DNA of 36,571 nt, from assembly GCA_041180805.1 (NCBI GenBank), contig JBEGQX010000140.1, positions 1 through 36,571 on the forward strand, written 5' to 3'. Below are positions 1-10,900 of the stretch, in pieces (the first letter of the stretch is position 1; every line of letters starts with the position of its first letter). Source of the DNA: JBEGQX01 sp041180805. Its GTDB lineage: Bacteria > Planctomycetota > Planctomycetia > Gemmatales > Gemmataceae. The notes under the pieces were generated by a model, which ran no database searches, was not told where the DNA came from, and was given only the letters and a program-made list of their open reading frames with translations. The position numbers and the translations under genes were made by a program.

Positions 1-2
1 AT

Positions 3-3000
3 GCCGGTATTGTTATCGCCGATGTGGATGACACCCAAATCAGCGGAGCTACCGTAAAGATTGAGCAGATAGTTTCTGGTGATGTGTTGGGTTTTACCAA
101 TCAGAATGGTATCACGGGTGTTTTCAATGGCCAGACGGGTATTCTTACCCTGTCCGGTACGGCGACTGTGGCCCAATATCAGCAGGCTTTGCGCTCTGTT
201 ACATATTCCAGCACCAGCGAGGATCCCACTCTTAACAACACCAGGAACAACCGCACGATAACTTGGGTTGTATCTGATGTTAATTCAAGCAATGCAAATA
301 ATGGGATCCTGACTAGCGATAACGGTGCAGGGGTAAGTGCCTCTTATCTGACGGGTTCTGCTTACACATTAAATGCCGACGGAAGTAACCCTTACACCAT
401 CTCAATGGATCTGGGTCAAAATTGGTCCTTCGAAGCTGAATACAGGATGAACAGTTCGAATGGCCTTAATACTCTTTTCTCCTACGGAAACTACACCGAC
501 GGTGTTTTGATACGTACTCTTCGAAGTGATTCGGTTTATGTAAAAGGTTTTGATTTTAACCAGATTGATGTGTTTGGAACATCCAATACCAATGGGGTGT
601 TTGTTCCTGTCAAAATAACGTATACGAATACCGGAAATACCGCCACACTTAGTGTCTATGCAGCAGGATCCCTGGTTAAATCTGTTACTACAACCAGTTC
701 GCTTAACCCTGCAGACAAGACAATTCGAATTGGATCTGCCCATCATTCCAACGGTGAAGGATTTGATGGTGCGGTTCGGAATATTAAAGTTTCCGTAGGC
801 ATTGGTTCTGGAATCACCTCGCTGGTCAATGTTATTGCAGTAAATGATGTTCCTACCCTTCAAACCCCAGCACCTATCACTATTACGGATACATCTGCAA
901 CGGATGTTTTTGGGGCAATCAGCAGTAGTCTGGTGGCAACGGATGTTGATGCAAACAGGCCATTAGTCTACAGCATTACTGGTGTGAATGAATTTGGTGG
1001 AATAGCTACCAAGGTTGGCAACTACGGAATTCTGGTTCTGAATACTGCCACGGGTGCTTATACCTTTACGCCAAACAATGCAGCAATAAATGCACTTTCT
1101 GCGAATGCGTCCGAGACATTTGTTTTTGGGGTATCTGATGGCTTGGCGACAACCAATGCCAGCCTGGTGGTTAATCTGATTTCGGCAAATGATACGCCAA
1201 CGCTGCAGAACCCAGCACTTATCACTATTACGGATACACCTGCAGCGGATGTTTTTGGGGTGATTAAAGGTAGTTTGGTTGCTGCAGATGTCGATGCAAA
1301 CACGACATTGGCCTACAGCATTACTGGTGTGAATGCCGTTGCTGGGTTTGCAACCGCGGTTGGTACCTATGGAACCTTGATTTTAAATACCACCACCGGT
1401 GCTTATACCTTTACGCCAAACAATGTGGTGATTAATGCCCTTACAGCAAATACTTCCGAGATTTTTACTTTCGGGGTGTCCGATAGCATTGTCACAACCC
1501 AGGCTCCGTTGGAAATCAGGCTGGTTGCAAGCAACGATACGCCAATTGTTTTGAACATAGATCCCGTGCTTTACAAGAACACCAATGCAGCCGATGTTTT
1601 TGAAAATGCCACTGGAACCGTTTCTGCATCTGATGCAGATGCAAATGCCATTCTTGTTTATGGAATTGCCGGCCAAGGGGTTGTCATAAACAATGGAAAT
1701 GCGACTTTGGCTGGCCAGTATGGAATCCTGAGTATCGAGGTTGCAACTGGCAAATACTCTTATGCCCCGAATCAGAATCAGCTTGACAGTTTGTCTGGCG
1801 ATGCCAGTGATCATTTTGCCCTGACGATTTCGGATGGTACCGCCACTGTAAACAAACCATTTGTTGTGAACATTCACGACAAGGAAAATCCATCTGTTTC
1901 CATAAACTCTGATGTCAAGAAGTTGAAATCCGGTGAAGTCGCAAACATCAGTTTCAACTTTAGTGAGGTGCCAACAGGCTTCAGTCTTTCCTCGCTGAAT
2001 GTTACAGGTGGCACGCTTTCCGACCTTGTGGGAAGTGGAACCAATTACACGGCTAAATTCTCGCCAACGGCAAATAGTAACATTGCAGGTACGGTTGGAT
2101 TTAAACCAAACTCTTACACTGATCCTTCGGGTAATTTTGGTTTGGTGGCAGCTTTGGCCACCCCTATAAGCATTGATACACTTCCGCCACTGCCCCCAAT
2201 CGTAGGACTAGTCAACGATACCGGGATTAACAATAACGACAACATTACCTCGGCAGGAATTGTTGTGGTTTCCGGCATTGAGAATAATGCCAAGTGGGAA
2301 TATTCCAATGATGGTGGTGTGAATTGGAATCCTGGGATTGTAAATACATTTGCCTTCAAAAATGATGGGGCAAAAACCCTTTTTGTCAGGCAGACGGATG
2401 CCGCGGGAAATCTGGGAGCTGTAAATGAGTTTGGTTTTGTCCTGGATACGGTGGAACCTTCTGTCCCATCCATCGGATTGGAAGCGGACACCGGGGTAAG
2501 TGTATTGGACAAGATTACCAATAAAGGGAAGATTTTAGTCTCTGGTTTGGAAACCAATGCAAGCTTCGAATACTCATTTGATGCCGGTAAAACATGGACA
2601 TTTGTTGCAACTGGAAATTCATTTTCAGTAAACAACGATGGCGCAAAGCTTGTTAGGGTAAGACAGGTTGACCTGGCTGGTAACAAGGGCGCGGCCACTT
2701 CTGATCTTCAATTTACATTGGATACTGTTTTGCCTTCCGTATCCATGAGCACGAGTACTTTCAAATTGAAGGCTGGTGAAACTGCAAACATTACGCTGGA
2801 CTTCTCTGAAACTCCCTTCAATTTTGACTATGCCGACTTCACCACCGTGGAAGGTGGAACCCTCAGCAAGCTGACACAGAATCTACTTAATAAGAAACAA
2901 TTTACGGCACTGTACACCCCCTTCGCTGACAGCACAACCACCGGAAAAATCGTGGTTGGTTCCAACTTTACGGATGCCGCTGGTAATATGGGAAGGCAGT

Positions 3001-6000
3001 CCATCACTGTTGATAATATTTTGATTGATACCACTTTGCCCACCGTGGAAATATCATCTGATTCATCTTCTCTTAAAATTGGGGAAACGGCACTAATTAC
3101 CTTTAACCTTGGTGAGGCAAGTGCCGATTTTGATTTTGCGGATGTTTCTGTTGCCGGGGGTACGCTTTCCAATTTTGCCGGCGTTACCTCTGGAAACGGT
3201 CTGGTTTACACCGCTGTCTTTACTCCTTCAGCTAATAGCTCGGCAACTGCATTCATAAAAGTTGATGCCGGCAAATTTGCCGACTCGTTTGGCAACCAGA
3301 ATCAGCCCTCCAATGTCTTGAAGATTGCAGTAGATACTTCTGCTCCCGTGGCAAATTTTGCCAAGATTGCCACTCCTCGAAATACAGCCGTAAACAGCTT
3401 GGAACTTGGCTTTACCGAATTGGTGCAGGGATTGGATGTCTCTGACCTGAGTTTAAACTTTAACGGTAATTTGGTTTCATTGGCAGGAGTTGGCATCAGT
3501 GGAAGTGGATCCAACTATACCATTTCCGGATTGAATACTTCGGCCCAAGGGTCTTATTTGTTTTCATTGAACTCGGCTGGGTCTGGTATTTCGGATCTTG
3601 CTGGTAATTCGCTGGTTGCAAATGCCCAGGTGTCATGGATTGTCGATACTTCATCCCCTGCAGTTGCGATTACATCCAGCACCAGCAATCTGAATCCTGG
3701 ACAAACAGCGGTCATTACCTTTAATTTTTCCACGGCTCCCACTGGCTTTGATGCTTTGGATATTTCTGCTGTGGGTGGAAACATTACTGGTTTAACCAAA
3801 TCTTCCAACACAGTTTACACAGCAACCTTCACCCCAGCAGTCAACTTCTCTGGCAAAGGTTCGGTATCAGTAAGTAATGGTTATACTAATGCTGCGGGAA
3901 CGACGGGCCTTCCCGGCCTATCTGAACCGATTTCCATAGATACCCTTGCCCCAACGGCTTTGATTTCGGCAGATTCCCAAAAATTAGCCGCAGGCCAGAC
4001 ATCCACTATTACCATTACCTTTAGCGAGACAGTAACAGGGTTTGATTCTACAGACCTTGCTGTTGAAGGTGGTACCATCGGGGCGCTGGTTCAATCCCGT
4101 GCCAATCCGCTGGTTTATACCACAGTATTTGCCCCCAATTCCAATTTCACAGGCAAGGGAAAAATTCTTCTTCAAGGAAGTTATGAAGATGTTTCAGGAA
4201 ATTCTGGGACGGTTGCAAGCCTTTTGCCAGAGTTACTTGTGGATACCATGCCTGCGCGGGTGGATTTCATTACCCGGGGCAAACCATCATCACCAGATAC
4301 CAATGCCTCTGCAGTTGCCTTCAATGTGCGCTTTAACGAAATTGTTGCCGGTGTTGATGCCAGTGATTTTGAGCTTGTTCTTTCCAACGGTTTAACGGTT
4401 GCCAGCCCTCTTTTTGTTGCCGGAAAAGGTGACAGTTACTCTGTGGATGTCAGTGGAATTTCGAAGACCGATGGTGTCCTGGGTATTCGCCTGAAGAACG
4501 ATGCAACTATCTTGGATGCCTTTGGCAATGCCCTGGTGAACACAACAACTTTAAATGAAAATCAGACATACACCATTGATAATACAGCTCCTACCGTGGT
4601 GTCGATCAACTCTGACAAATACAGGCTTGGTTCAACTACCAAGGCTAACATCACCATTACATTCTCTGAGGCCCCGAAGGGCTTTGATGCTTTCGATGTA
4701 GGCGCTACCGGGGGCACCCTAAGCAACCTTGCTGCAACATCTGATCCAAGGGTTTATACCGCCACATTTACTCCCACCGCAGGCACCACTACCAGCAATG
4801 CGAGGGTTACTGTTTACCAGGGGTATTCAGATGTTGCGGGTAATCCGGGCTCTGAATTTGTAATGACAACCCCCATGGCAATCGTGGGTGTTCCAGTTGG
4901 CAAGATTGTTCCTCTTAATCCACCCGCCGAGGTTGCTCCGGAAGGATCCATTGTTCTGAAAGTAAACTTTACCGAGGATGTAAATGAACTTGAGATTGCA
5001 GATTTCACAACTACCGGAGTTGTAACTTTATCCAACCTTCAAAGAGTAACAGGTGGCAATAAGTCATTTACAGTTTTAGCGACAGCGGGTGCCAGTGAAG
5101 GTGATTTTTCAGTTGGCCTTAGGGTAAATGCAACCGAAGACATTGGCCTGCCGGAAAATAAGACTGCCTTGGTTTCACCGATTACCATTCGCGTGGATGC
5201 GTCATCGGGTTTTGATTCCGCAAAAGTGGTCGAAGCCAACCAGGGTTCCAAGACTACCTTTGGTGGATTTGCAGACATTGCTAATGATGCAGATTTCTTC
5301 AAGTTTACGGCAGCTTTCACCGGTAGTGTTTCAACTTTAGTGAAAGCTGATGCCAGCAAGTTTGATCCTTTTGCAACCGCCTATGTCCAGGAGGGTTCTA
5401 ACTATAAACTTCTGATTTCTGATGACAATTCTGGTGGTGGCACATCCAGCAAAATGGATTTCAATGTTACTGCCGGAAAGACCTATTTCATCAAGGTAGA
5501 GTCGCCAGCCAAGACAACCGGGAAATATGCCTTGGAAATTACTGGCGGTGAAAAACTGGCTGATGATTTCGGGGACAGCCAGGCGGATGCCTCGGTGCTA
5601 TCCGTAAGTTCCAGGCCTGTTACCACCAATGGCACCTTGGAAAATAACCAGGATTCAGATTCCTTCAAATTTACCCCTACTCAAAATGGCAAAGTGGACA
5701 TATCCTTTGCTGCGACAACGCTGACATCGGGTAAATTGAATATCTTCTCCACAACAAGCACCACACCGTTGGCCTCTCTCGATTTCAATGGATCGAATTC
5801 CTTTGATGTCCTTGCAGGTAAGACCTATTACCTGTTGGTATCCAGTGAGGCAGGCGGTACCGGAGATTACTCTTTCACGATTTCCTCCCAGGCAGCCTTG
5901 CAGTTCGTTAACGGAGTGGCAAAGGCAACAAACTTTATTCCTGTGGCGGGGAATGCGGATGTTTATTCACTTTCAGCCCCATCATCCGGATTGCTTTCAA

Positions 6001-9000
6001 TTCTTGTTGAAAACAGGGATCGTAACCTTGGTCTTCTCAGCCAGCCAAGCTTTGCAGTTTATAATTCCAACGGGAATTTGCTTACTGCCAATGTTTTTTC
6101 AACATTGGGGCCAATTGGTGCCTCGAAGCAGATTGTTAACCTGAATGCAACCGTGGGTGAAACTTATTTTGTAAAAGTTGGTGAAGTTGGAACCTTTACA
6201 GGAAATTACAACATTACAGTTCAGTCAGATGATGTGGCCAGTCTGGCAAGAACTTCGAATGGCATGCCAATGTATTCCTCAGTCCCCCTGCCTGCAGGCG
6301 GTACCACGGGTAAAATTGAACTTGCCGGGGATACAGACCTATATTCCTATTCCTATAGCAACAGCACCGGTAATCTTTCCAAGTTGCAAATTCTCATGTC
6401 CCCAGCTTCTGGAAGCGCGCTGGTGTCCGGCATGTTTGTTTCCCAAGACAATGGAATATCATGGAATGCAGCATCCCAGAAGGGTTCTCTTGTGGAATTG
6501 GATGTTGAGGCAGGTGAAACCAAGTCGCTGCTGATTTGGGCATCGGGTTCCTCGGGTAGCACAGGTTCCTATATTCTTGGAACCAGGGTGGTTACCGATG
6601 ATATTGGGAATACCCGCACAACTGCGGCCAATGTATTGCTTGATGCTGGTAATATCAGCAATACCAATGCATTTATGAATTACAGCGGCGATGTGGATGT
6701 ATTCAAGGTTACCCTGAATACATCGGGAACCACTCTTTTCTCTGTTGAATCCAGTGACGATGCCAAGTTTGATCCGAAACTGACCATCACAAGCCTTTCC
6801 GGTCAGGTTATTGCCAGTGATGAAGATAGTGGCAAAGGCCTTGGCAGCCTTATTGTTTTGGATGGAACGGTTGGTGATTCATTCTTCCTGACGGTTTCTG
6901 GCAGTCTGCAGGATGCCAACAGGGTTGGATATACGCTAAAGACCGGTGAACTACCCGTGGATGATGCGGCTAACAAACCGGATACCAGCGCCACATCACT
7001 TCTTTTCAATTCTCCAGTTGTGGTGAATGGGAAATCCACACAGAGTGCCACGGAAGCAAAGGCAATAAAGGCAACGATGCCAGGAGTTGCCGATTTCGAT
7101 GTATTCCAGTTCATTTCAAATGACACGGGCCGTTTTGAAATTACTGTTACACCCGGGGCAAGTTCTGCCCTGGCCCCGAACCTTCAGGTCTTTGCATCGG
7201 ATGGAAAAACTGTCCTTGCCTCCAGTTCTGCGATTGCTGGAAAGGCCACCTTTGCATTGCCTTTTATCACCAAGGGTGAAAAGGTTTATGTCAGCATTAA
7301 TGGTGCCAATGGCACCGAGGGTGATTACACACTTAAGGTGGAAACACCGGTAAGCGTCGTGGATTTCTTTGCCAATGCCTATAACGACACAGCCACCGGT
7401 TTGCCTGTTGGTGTATTAACACTTTCCGGAACCGATAATTCTGCGATTTTGACTGGCCAGAATTTGAACATTGAAGCATCTCGCGATGTGGACGCATTTA
7501 CCTTTACTGCTGTCCAGTCTGGCCCTGTCAAGTTGCTGGCGTACAAGGTTGTGGGCAGCTCGTTAGACACCTCGGTTTCGGTTTACGATGCGAATGGCAA
7601 AATGATTGCCTCTAATAATGATGCGGACAGGTCCACTACCGACAGTGCCACGGTGTTTGAAGTTACTGCCGGTAAGGTCTATTATATCCAGGTTACTGGC
7701 GATTCCGGATCAACCGGGAAATATGGCATCACATTGCAGGACCTGACCCCGTCAGATTCTGATGGATTTGGAAATAACATTGCCAATGCCGTTGTTCTGA
7801 CCTTGGATTCCAACCTTGAAACACGATCCGAAGCCGACATCGTTTCTGCAGGCGACAGGGATCTGTTCAAGATTACCGTGGAATCCGATGGGATCCTGAA
7901 TTTTGGTTTGAATGCCATCAACAGTAGCGGCTTGGATGGCCATCTCTATATTTATGATTCTAATTTTGAACTGATTGCAGAAGATGATGACAGTGGGGAA
8001 GGTCTGAATAGCTTTACGGCTGTTTATGCGAATGCGGGCGAAACCTTCTATATTCAGACATCTGGCGATGAGGTTAGCACAGGTGCCTACCGTGTTTGGG
8101 CAAGGTTGGAAATAGATGACCATTCTAATCTGATTGGAGCATATGCAACCGAATTGGATGTGGATGAAAACTTTGCCGTGGAATTTGGTACCATCAGCAC
8201 CACTACGGATGATGATGTCTTTGCATTTACAGCAACCAATTCTGGAACCATTGATGTTTATCTGGGTGCCGAGGATGGCAGTGAACTTGACACCTATCTT
8301 TTTGCTTATGACTCCACCGGCCAGATCCTGATTGATTACAACAATAACATCTCCTCAACCGATACGGACAGTTACCTGAGCATCCAGGTTGTGGAAGGCC
8401 AGAAGTATTTTCTTAAAGTAAGCGGTTCCAAGGGTACCACGGGTGATTACTTTATTGTGGTAATGCCGGTTGCGGATGATGTTGGAAGCACGATTGCAGA
8501 TGCCTCCAACCTTTCCCTTGCCGTTTCCAGTTCCACGCCTGCCAATACCCTGGTTGGTTCCGCGACGGGTTCCATAGAAACCAAGGGTGATGCAGATTTT
8601 TACAAGGTTTCTGTCACCCAATCCGGAAGATACGAAATCAGGGTTGCGTCCGCATCAAACAACGGCATTGAGGATACAACCCTGGAAGTCTATTCAGTAG
8701 ATGGCCGTTTGCTCGCAAGGAATGACGATGAGTCTTCCTCGTCCTCCAATAGTGCTCTGGATTTGAATCTTGCGGAGGGAGACGTCATCTATGTACGGGC
8801 GGCTGGCTATGGCGAAAACACGGGTGATTACCAAGTAGATATCAGTTATCTGGGCGCGGTAGTCACTGATGATTTCGGCGATACTATCGACCAGGCTTAT
8901 GCGTTCCTGTTGGATGATTCAAGTTCTTACTCCCTGACGGGCGCTGGAATTCAATTCAGTGGGGATGTGGATACCCTTGGTGGTGTTGCGGATATCACAG

Positions 9001-10826
9001 GAAATATCAGCATCACCCTTAATGCCGGCTCGGCGTTTCAAGGTAGTGTGAAAGCTTTCGTTTCCAGGGGTGGGGAAATAATCCAGGTTGCAAGTTCCAG
9101 CGCACAAAATGCTGGTGGCGAGGTCACCATTGGATTTGCGGTTTCCGCATCGGATGAGTTCTATGTCCAGGTTGCCGGGGTGAACGGTTCCCAGGGTAGT
9201 TACGACCTTCAAATAGATAATGTCCAATCCTCTGGTAATTCTGGATCTCCAAGGCCGGTGGATTCATCGGTAATTGATAATACTGCCAATGAATTATCTG
9301 ACCAGTTTGCAAAGCTTGTCGCCGACGCCGAGGAGGGCGCTGATATTAATGAAATCAGCCAGTCGATTACTGAAAAGCTGGTTGCAACATTTATAGCTTC
9401 CATGGGTGGAACCCTGGACCAGGACTACATTATTATTTGGCTGGATCCCGTGGATTTCAGCTTTGGTGGTTCTGGTGGTGCGGTAGGCTCATCCGGTGGA
9501 AGTTCTGTTATCGAAAACTCTGCTGCCAGCCTTTCTTCCAAGGGTGCGCTAGACATGGTGGTTGTCTCTGGTGCCCAGGCATCCCAATACAACTTGCAGC
9601 TAACCGGTGTGGGAAGTGGGCAGGTATTGGCTGGCGCAACCATGGTTACTGCAAGCGGGCAAGTTATCAATCCGACAGTAAGTGGTGGAGCATCTTCTAC
9701 GGGAATAGCCAGCGGAAGTGTTCCAAAATCCGGTATGCAACTTGTCTTGGACTTCACCCCACAATCGAATGGTGGTGGAAATAACGGTGGCGGTGGAAAC
9801 AATAACGGCGGTGGCAATGGTGGTAACAATGGTGGAATCGGAAACGGATCTAATTCTGGTGATTCATCCTCGGTTTCCGAAGGTGGTTCATCTTCATCCG
9901 GTTCCTCATCTGGTGGTGGAAGGTCTGGTGGCAATTCATCGCTATTAAATGCCCTCTCTAGGGCTGGAAATTCGATTTCTTCTGTGTTTGAAGGGGCAGC
10001 GGAAGGTCTTGCAGGTCTTGCCTTGGGTGGTGGTGGTTCCGCAACAGGTGGCGCGGATGAAGGCGCGCTTGCTTCGGAATTTGTCCCGGGCGGAAATGGA
10101 ACCGGAAATGACCTGCTTGTGGAGAACAAGAATGAAAACGCCCCCGGTAGCGTTTCCGCCGCAGTCAAATTGGCGCAGGTTGGTGTTTTTGTCATTACCA
10201 CGGTTTCTGAATCCTATAGCGAAACCATGGATGCAGTACAAACCTCCATTACAACCGAGCAGGCGACCCTGAAGCAGATTGCCAGTATTGTGGACAAGGC
10301 GATTCCGGATGTTGTTCCATCAGAATTTGAACAGGCTTTGGAAAAGTCATTTGAAAAGACCACGGATCTGGTTCTTAAGGAAGCCAAAGAATCGGTTGCA
10401 AAGGTCGGTGATCTGCTTACTGATTTAGTGACAGCCAGAATAAACCAGAAACCCGCCAAGGCGGATGCTTCGGCGGTTCATCCCGCAACCCAAATAGCGG
10501 AAGCAAATGGGGAAATGGTGGACCAGGAATTCGTTGCCATGGCCCAAAGTGGCCTGGCAATTGATTTTGAGTTTGCCTCTGACCCGCTTGAAAACCATGC
10601 CGATCTGATTACGGGTAACCAACTTGGGGATTCTGATTTTTACTTTGAAACCTCGGAATGGGTTGGGTTGGCAGACCGCAAATCTGCTGATGAGGAACTG
10701 TTGCGGGGAGTGGGAATATTGGCAGGTGTCATGCTTGCACCGGGTGTTCTTTCGCCTGCACTGGATCACCCAGTAGAATCTGAAAAGTCCGCAAAAAGAA
10801 AGAAACCAATTCGCCTGAAGGATTGA
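3..10826 (+). CDS. Giant multi-repeat surface/secreted protein (5'-truncated by the window)
   Basis: The frame is open to the left edge, so the true start and any signal peptide lie outside; the GTG at 24 is internal. About 3,600 residues are visible. Domains by nucleotide position: a cadherin-like surface repeat (3-320); a LamG-like lectin fold (about 330-810); three VCBS-like repeats starting near 843, 1188 and 1536; about eleven Ig-like repeats (1880-5205), most opening with a D-T-x-x-P motif; about eleven PPC-like (bacterial pre-peptidase C-terminal) beta domains (5210-9230), many opening with DD-x-G and containing an Asp-rich strand followed by a Tyr-Phe-x-x-V strand; a Gly/Asn then Ser/Gly linker (9766-9945); a helical region (10150-10480); and a C-terminal hydrophobic stretch followed by KRKK. 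No protease or other enzyme domain is visible. Likely an adhesin or cell-surface matrix protein; this role is inferred. The many acidic loops fit calcium binding. Confidence 0.9.
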   Translation, partial: AGIVIADVDDTQISGATVKIEQIVSGDVLGFTNQNGITGVFNGQTGILTLSGTATVAQYQQALRSVTYSSTSEDPTLNNTRNNRTITWVVSDVNSSNANNGILTSDNGAGVSASYLTGSAYTLNADGSNPYTISMDLGQNWSFEAEYRMNSSNGLNTLFSYGNYTDGVLIRTLRSDSVYVKGFDFNQIDVFGTSNTNGVFVPVKITYTNTGNTATLSVYAAGSLVKSVTTTSSLNPADKTIRIGSAHHSNGEGFDGAVRNIKVSVGIGSGITSLVNVIAVNDVPTLQTPAPITITDTSATDVFGAISSSLVATDVDANRPLVYSITGVNEFGGIATKVGNYGILVLNTATGAYTFTPNNAAINALSANASETFVFGVSDGLATTNASLVVNLISANDTPTLQNPALITITDTPAADVFGVIKGSLVAADVDANTTLAYSITGVNAVAGFATAVGTYGTLILNTTTGAYTFTPNNVVINALTANTSEIFTFGVSDSIVTTQAPLEIRLVASNDTPIVLNIDPVLYKNTNAADVFENATGTVSASDADANAILVYGIAGQGVVINNGNATLAGQYGILSIEVATGKYSYAPNQNQLDSLSGDASDHFALTISDGTATVNKPFVVNIHDKENPSVSINSDVKKLKSGEVANISFNFSEVPTGFSLSSLNVTGGTLSDLVGSGTNYTAKFSPTANSNIAGTVGFKPNSYTDPSGNFGLVAALATPISIDTLPPLPPIVGLVNDTGINNNDNITSAGIVVVSGIENNAKWEYSNDGGVNWNPGIVNTFAFKNDGAKTLFVRQTDAAGNLGAVNEFGFVLDTVEPSVPSIGLEADTGVSVLDKITNKGKILVSGLETNASFEYSFDAGKTWTFVATGNSFSVNNDGAKLVRVRQVDLAGNKGAATSDLQFTLDTVLPSVSMSTSTFKLKAGETANITLDFSETPFNFDYADFTTVEGGTLSKLTQNLLNKKQFTALYTPFADSTTTGKIVVGSNFTDAAGNMGRQSITVDNILIDTTLPTVEISSDSSSLKIGETALITFNLGEASADFDFADVSVAGGTLSNFAGVTSGNGLVYTAVFTPSANSSATAFIKVDAGKFADSFGNQNQPSNVLKIAVDTSAPVANFAKIATPRNTAVNSLELGFTELVQGLDVSDLSLNFNGNLVSLAGVGISGSGSNYTISGLNTSAQGSYLFSLNSAGSGISDLAGNSLVANAQVSWIVDTSSPAVAITSSTSNLNPGQTAVITFNFSTAPTGFDALDISAVGGNITGLTKSSNTVYTATFTPAVNFSGKGSVSVSNGYTNAAGTTGLPGLSEPISIDTLAPTALISADSQKLAAGQTSTITITFSETVTGFDSTDLAVEGGTIGALVQSRANPLVYTTVFAPNSNFTGKGKILLQGSYEDVSGNSGTVASLLPELLVDTMPARVDFITRGKPSSPDTNASAVAFNVRFNEIVAGVDASDFELVLSNGLTVASPLFVAGKGDSYSVDVSGISKTDGVLGIRLKNDATILDAFGNALVNTTTLNENQTYTIDNTAPTVVSINSDKYRLGSTTKANITITFSEAPKGFDAFDVGATGGTLSNLAATSDPRVYTATFTPTAGTTTSNARVTVYQGYSDVAGNPGSEFVMTTPMAIVGVPVGKIVPLNPPAEVAPEGSIVLKVNFTEDVNELEIADFTTTGVVTLSNLQRVTGGNKSFTVLATAGASEGDFSVGLRVNATEDIGLPENKTALVSPITIRVDASSGFDSAKVVEANQGSKTTFGGFADIANDADFFKFTAAFTGSVSTLVKADASKFDPFATAYVQEGSNYKLLISDDNSGGGTSSKMDFNVTAGKTYFIKVESPAKTTGKYALEITGGEKLADDFGDSQADASVLSVSSRPVTTNGTLENNQDSDSFKFTPTQNGKVDISFAATTLTSGKLNIFSTTSTTPLASLDFNGSNSFDVLAGKTYYLLVSSEAGGTGDYSFTISSQAALQFVNGVAKATNFIPVAGNADVYSLSAPSSGLLSILVENRDRNLGLLSQPSFAVYNSNGNLLTANVFSTLGPIGASKQIVNLNATVGETYFVKVGEVGTFTGNYNITVQSDDVASLARTSNGMPMYSSVPLPAGGTTGKIELAGDTDLYSYSYSNSTGNLSKLQILMSPASGSALVSGMFVSQDNGISWNAASQKGSLVELDVEAGETKSLLIWASGSSGSTGSYILGTRVVTDDIGNTRTTAANVLLDAGNISNTNAFMNYSGDVDVFKVTLNTSGTTLFSVESSDDAKFDPKLTITSLSGQVIASDEDSGKGLGSLIVLDGTVGDSFFLTVSGSLQDANRVGYTLKTGELPVDDAANKPDTSATSLLFNSPVVVNGKSTQSATEAKAIKATMPGVADFDVFQFISNDTGRFEITVTPGASSALAPNLQVFASDGKTVLASSSAIAGKATFALPFITKGEKVYVSINGANGTEGDYTLKVETPVSVVDFFANAYNDTATGLPVGVLTLSGTDNSAILTGQNLNIEASRDVDAFTFTAVQSGPVKLLAYKVVGSSLDTSVSVYDANGKMIASNNDADRSTTDSATVFEVTAGKVYYIQVTGDSGSTGKYGITLQDLTPSDSDGFGNNIANAVVLTLDSNLETRSEADIVSAGDRDLFKITVESDGILNFGLNAINSSGLDGHLYIYDSNFELIAEDDDSGEGLNSFTAVYANAGETFYIQTSGDEVSTGAYRVWARLEIDDHSNLIGAYATELDVDENFAVEFGTISTTTDDDVFAFTATNSGTIDVYLGAEDGSELDTYLFAYDSTGQILIDYNNNISSTDTDSYLSIQVVEGQKYFLKVSGSKGTTGDYFIVVMPVADDVGSTIADASNLSLAVSSSTPANTLVGSATGSIETKGDADFYKVSVTQSGRYEIRVASASNNGIEDTTLEVYSVDGRLLARNDDESSSSSNSALDLNLAEGDVIYVRAAGYGENTGDYQVDISYLGAVVTDDFGDTIDQAYAFLLDDSSSYSLTGAGIQFSGDVDTLGGVADITGNISITLNAGSAFQGSVKAFVSRGGEIIQVASSSAQNAGGEVTIGFAVSASDEFYVQVAGVNGSQGSYDLQIDNVQSSGNSGSPRPVDSSVIDNTANELSDQFAKLVADAEEGADINEISQSITEKLVATFIASMGGTLDQDYIIIWLDPVDFSFGGSGGAVGSSGGSSVIENSAASLSSKGALDMVVVSGAQASQYNLQLTGVGSGQVLAGATMVTASGQVINPTVSGGASSTGIASGSVPKSGMQLVLDFTPQSNGGGNNGGGGNNNGGGNGGNNGGIGNGSNSGDSSSVSEGGSSSSGSSSGGGRSGGNSSLLNALSRAGNSISSVFEGAAEGLAGLALGGGGSATGGADEGALASEFVPGGNGTGNDLLVENKNENAPGSVSAAVKLAQVGVFVITTVSESYSETMDAVQTSITTEQATLKQIASIVDKAIPDVVPSEFEQALEKSFEKTTDLVLKEAKESVAKVGDLLTDLVTARINQKPAKADASAVHPATQIAEANGEMVDQEFVAMAQSGLAIDFEFASDPLENHADLITGNQLGDSDFYFETSEWVGLADRKSADEELLRGVGILAGVMLAPGVLSPALDHPVESEKSAKRKKPIRLKD

Positions 10827-10900
10827 CGACAAAGACTTTTTCCTGTGGTAATATGATTTCCTGAATTGGAATCATTCTGCCATGGTCGGAGAAGACTTTG

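Noticed and set aside
9425..10201. Pro-rich open frame (258 codons) on the minus strand
   Set aside because: It is antisense to the Gly/Ser-rich linker of the giant protein, a low-complexity artefact with no start signals.
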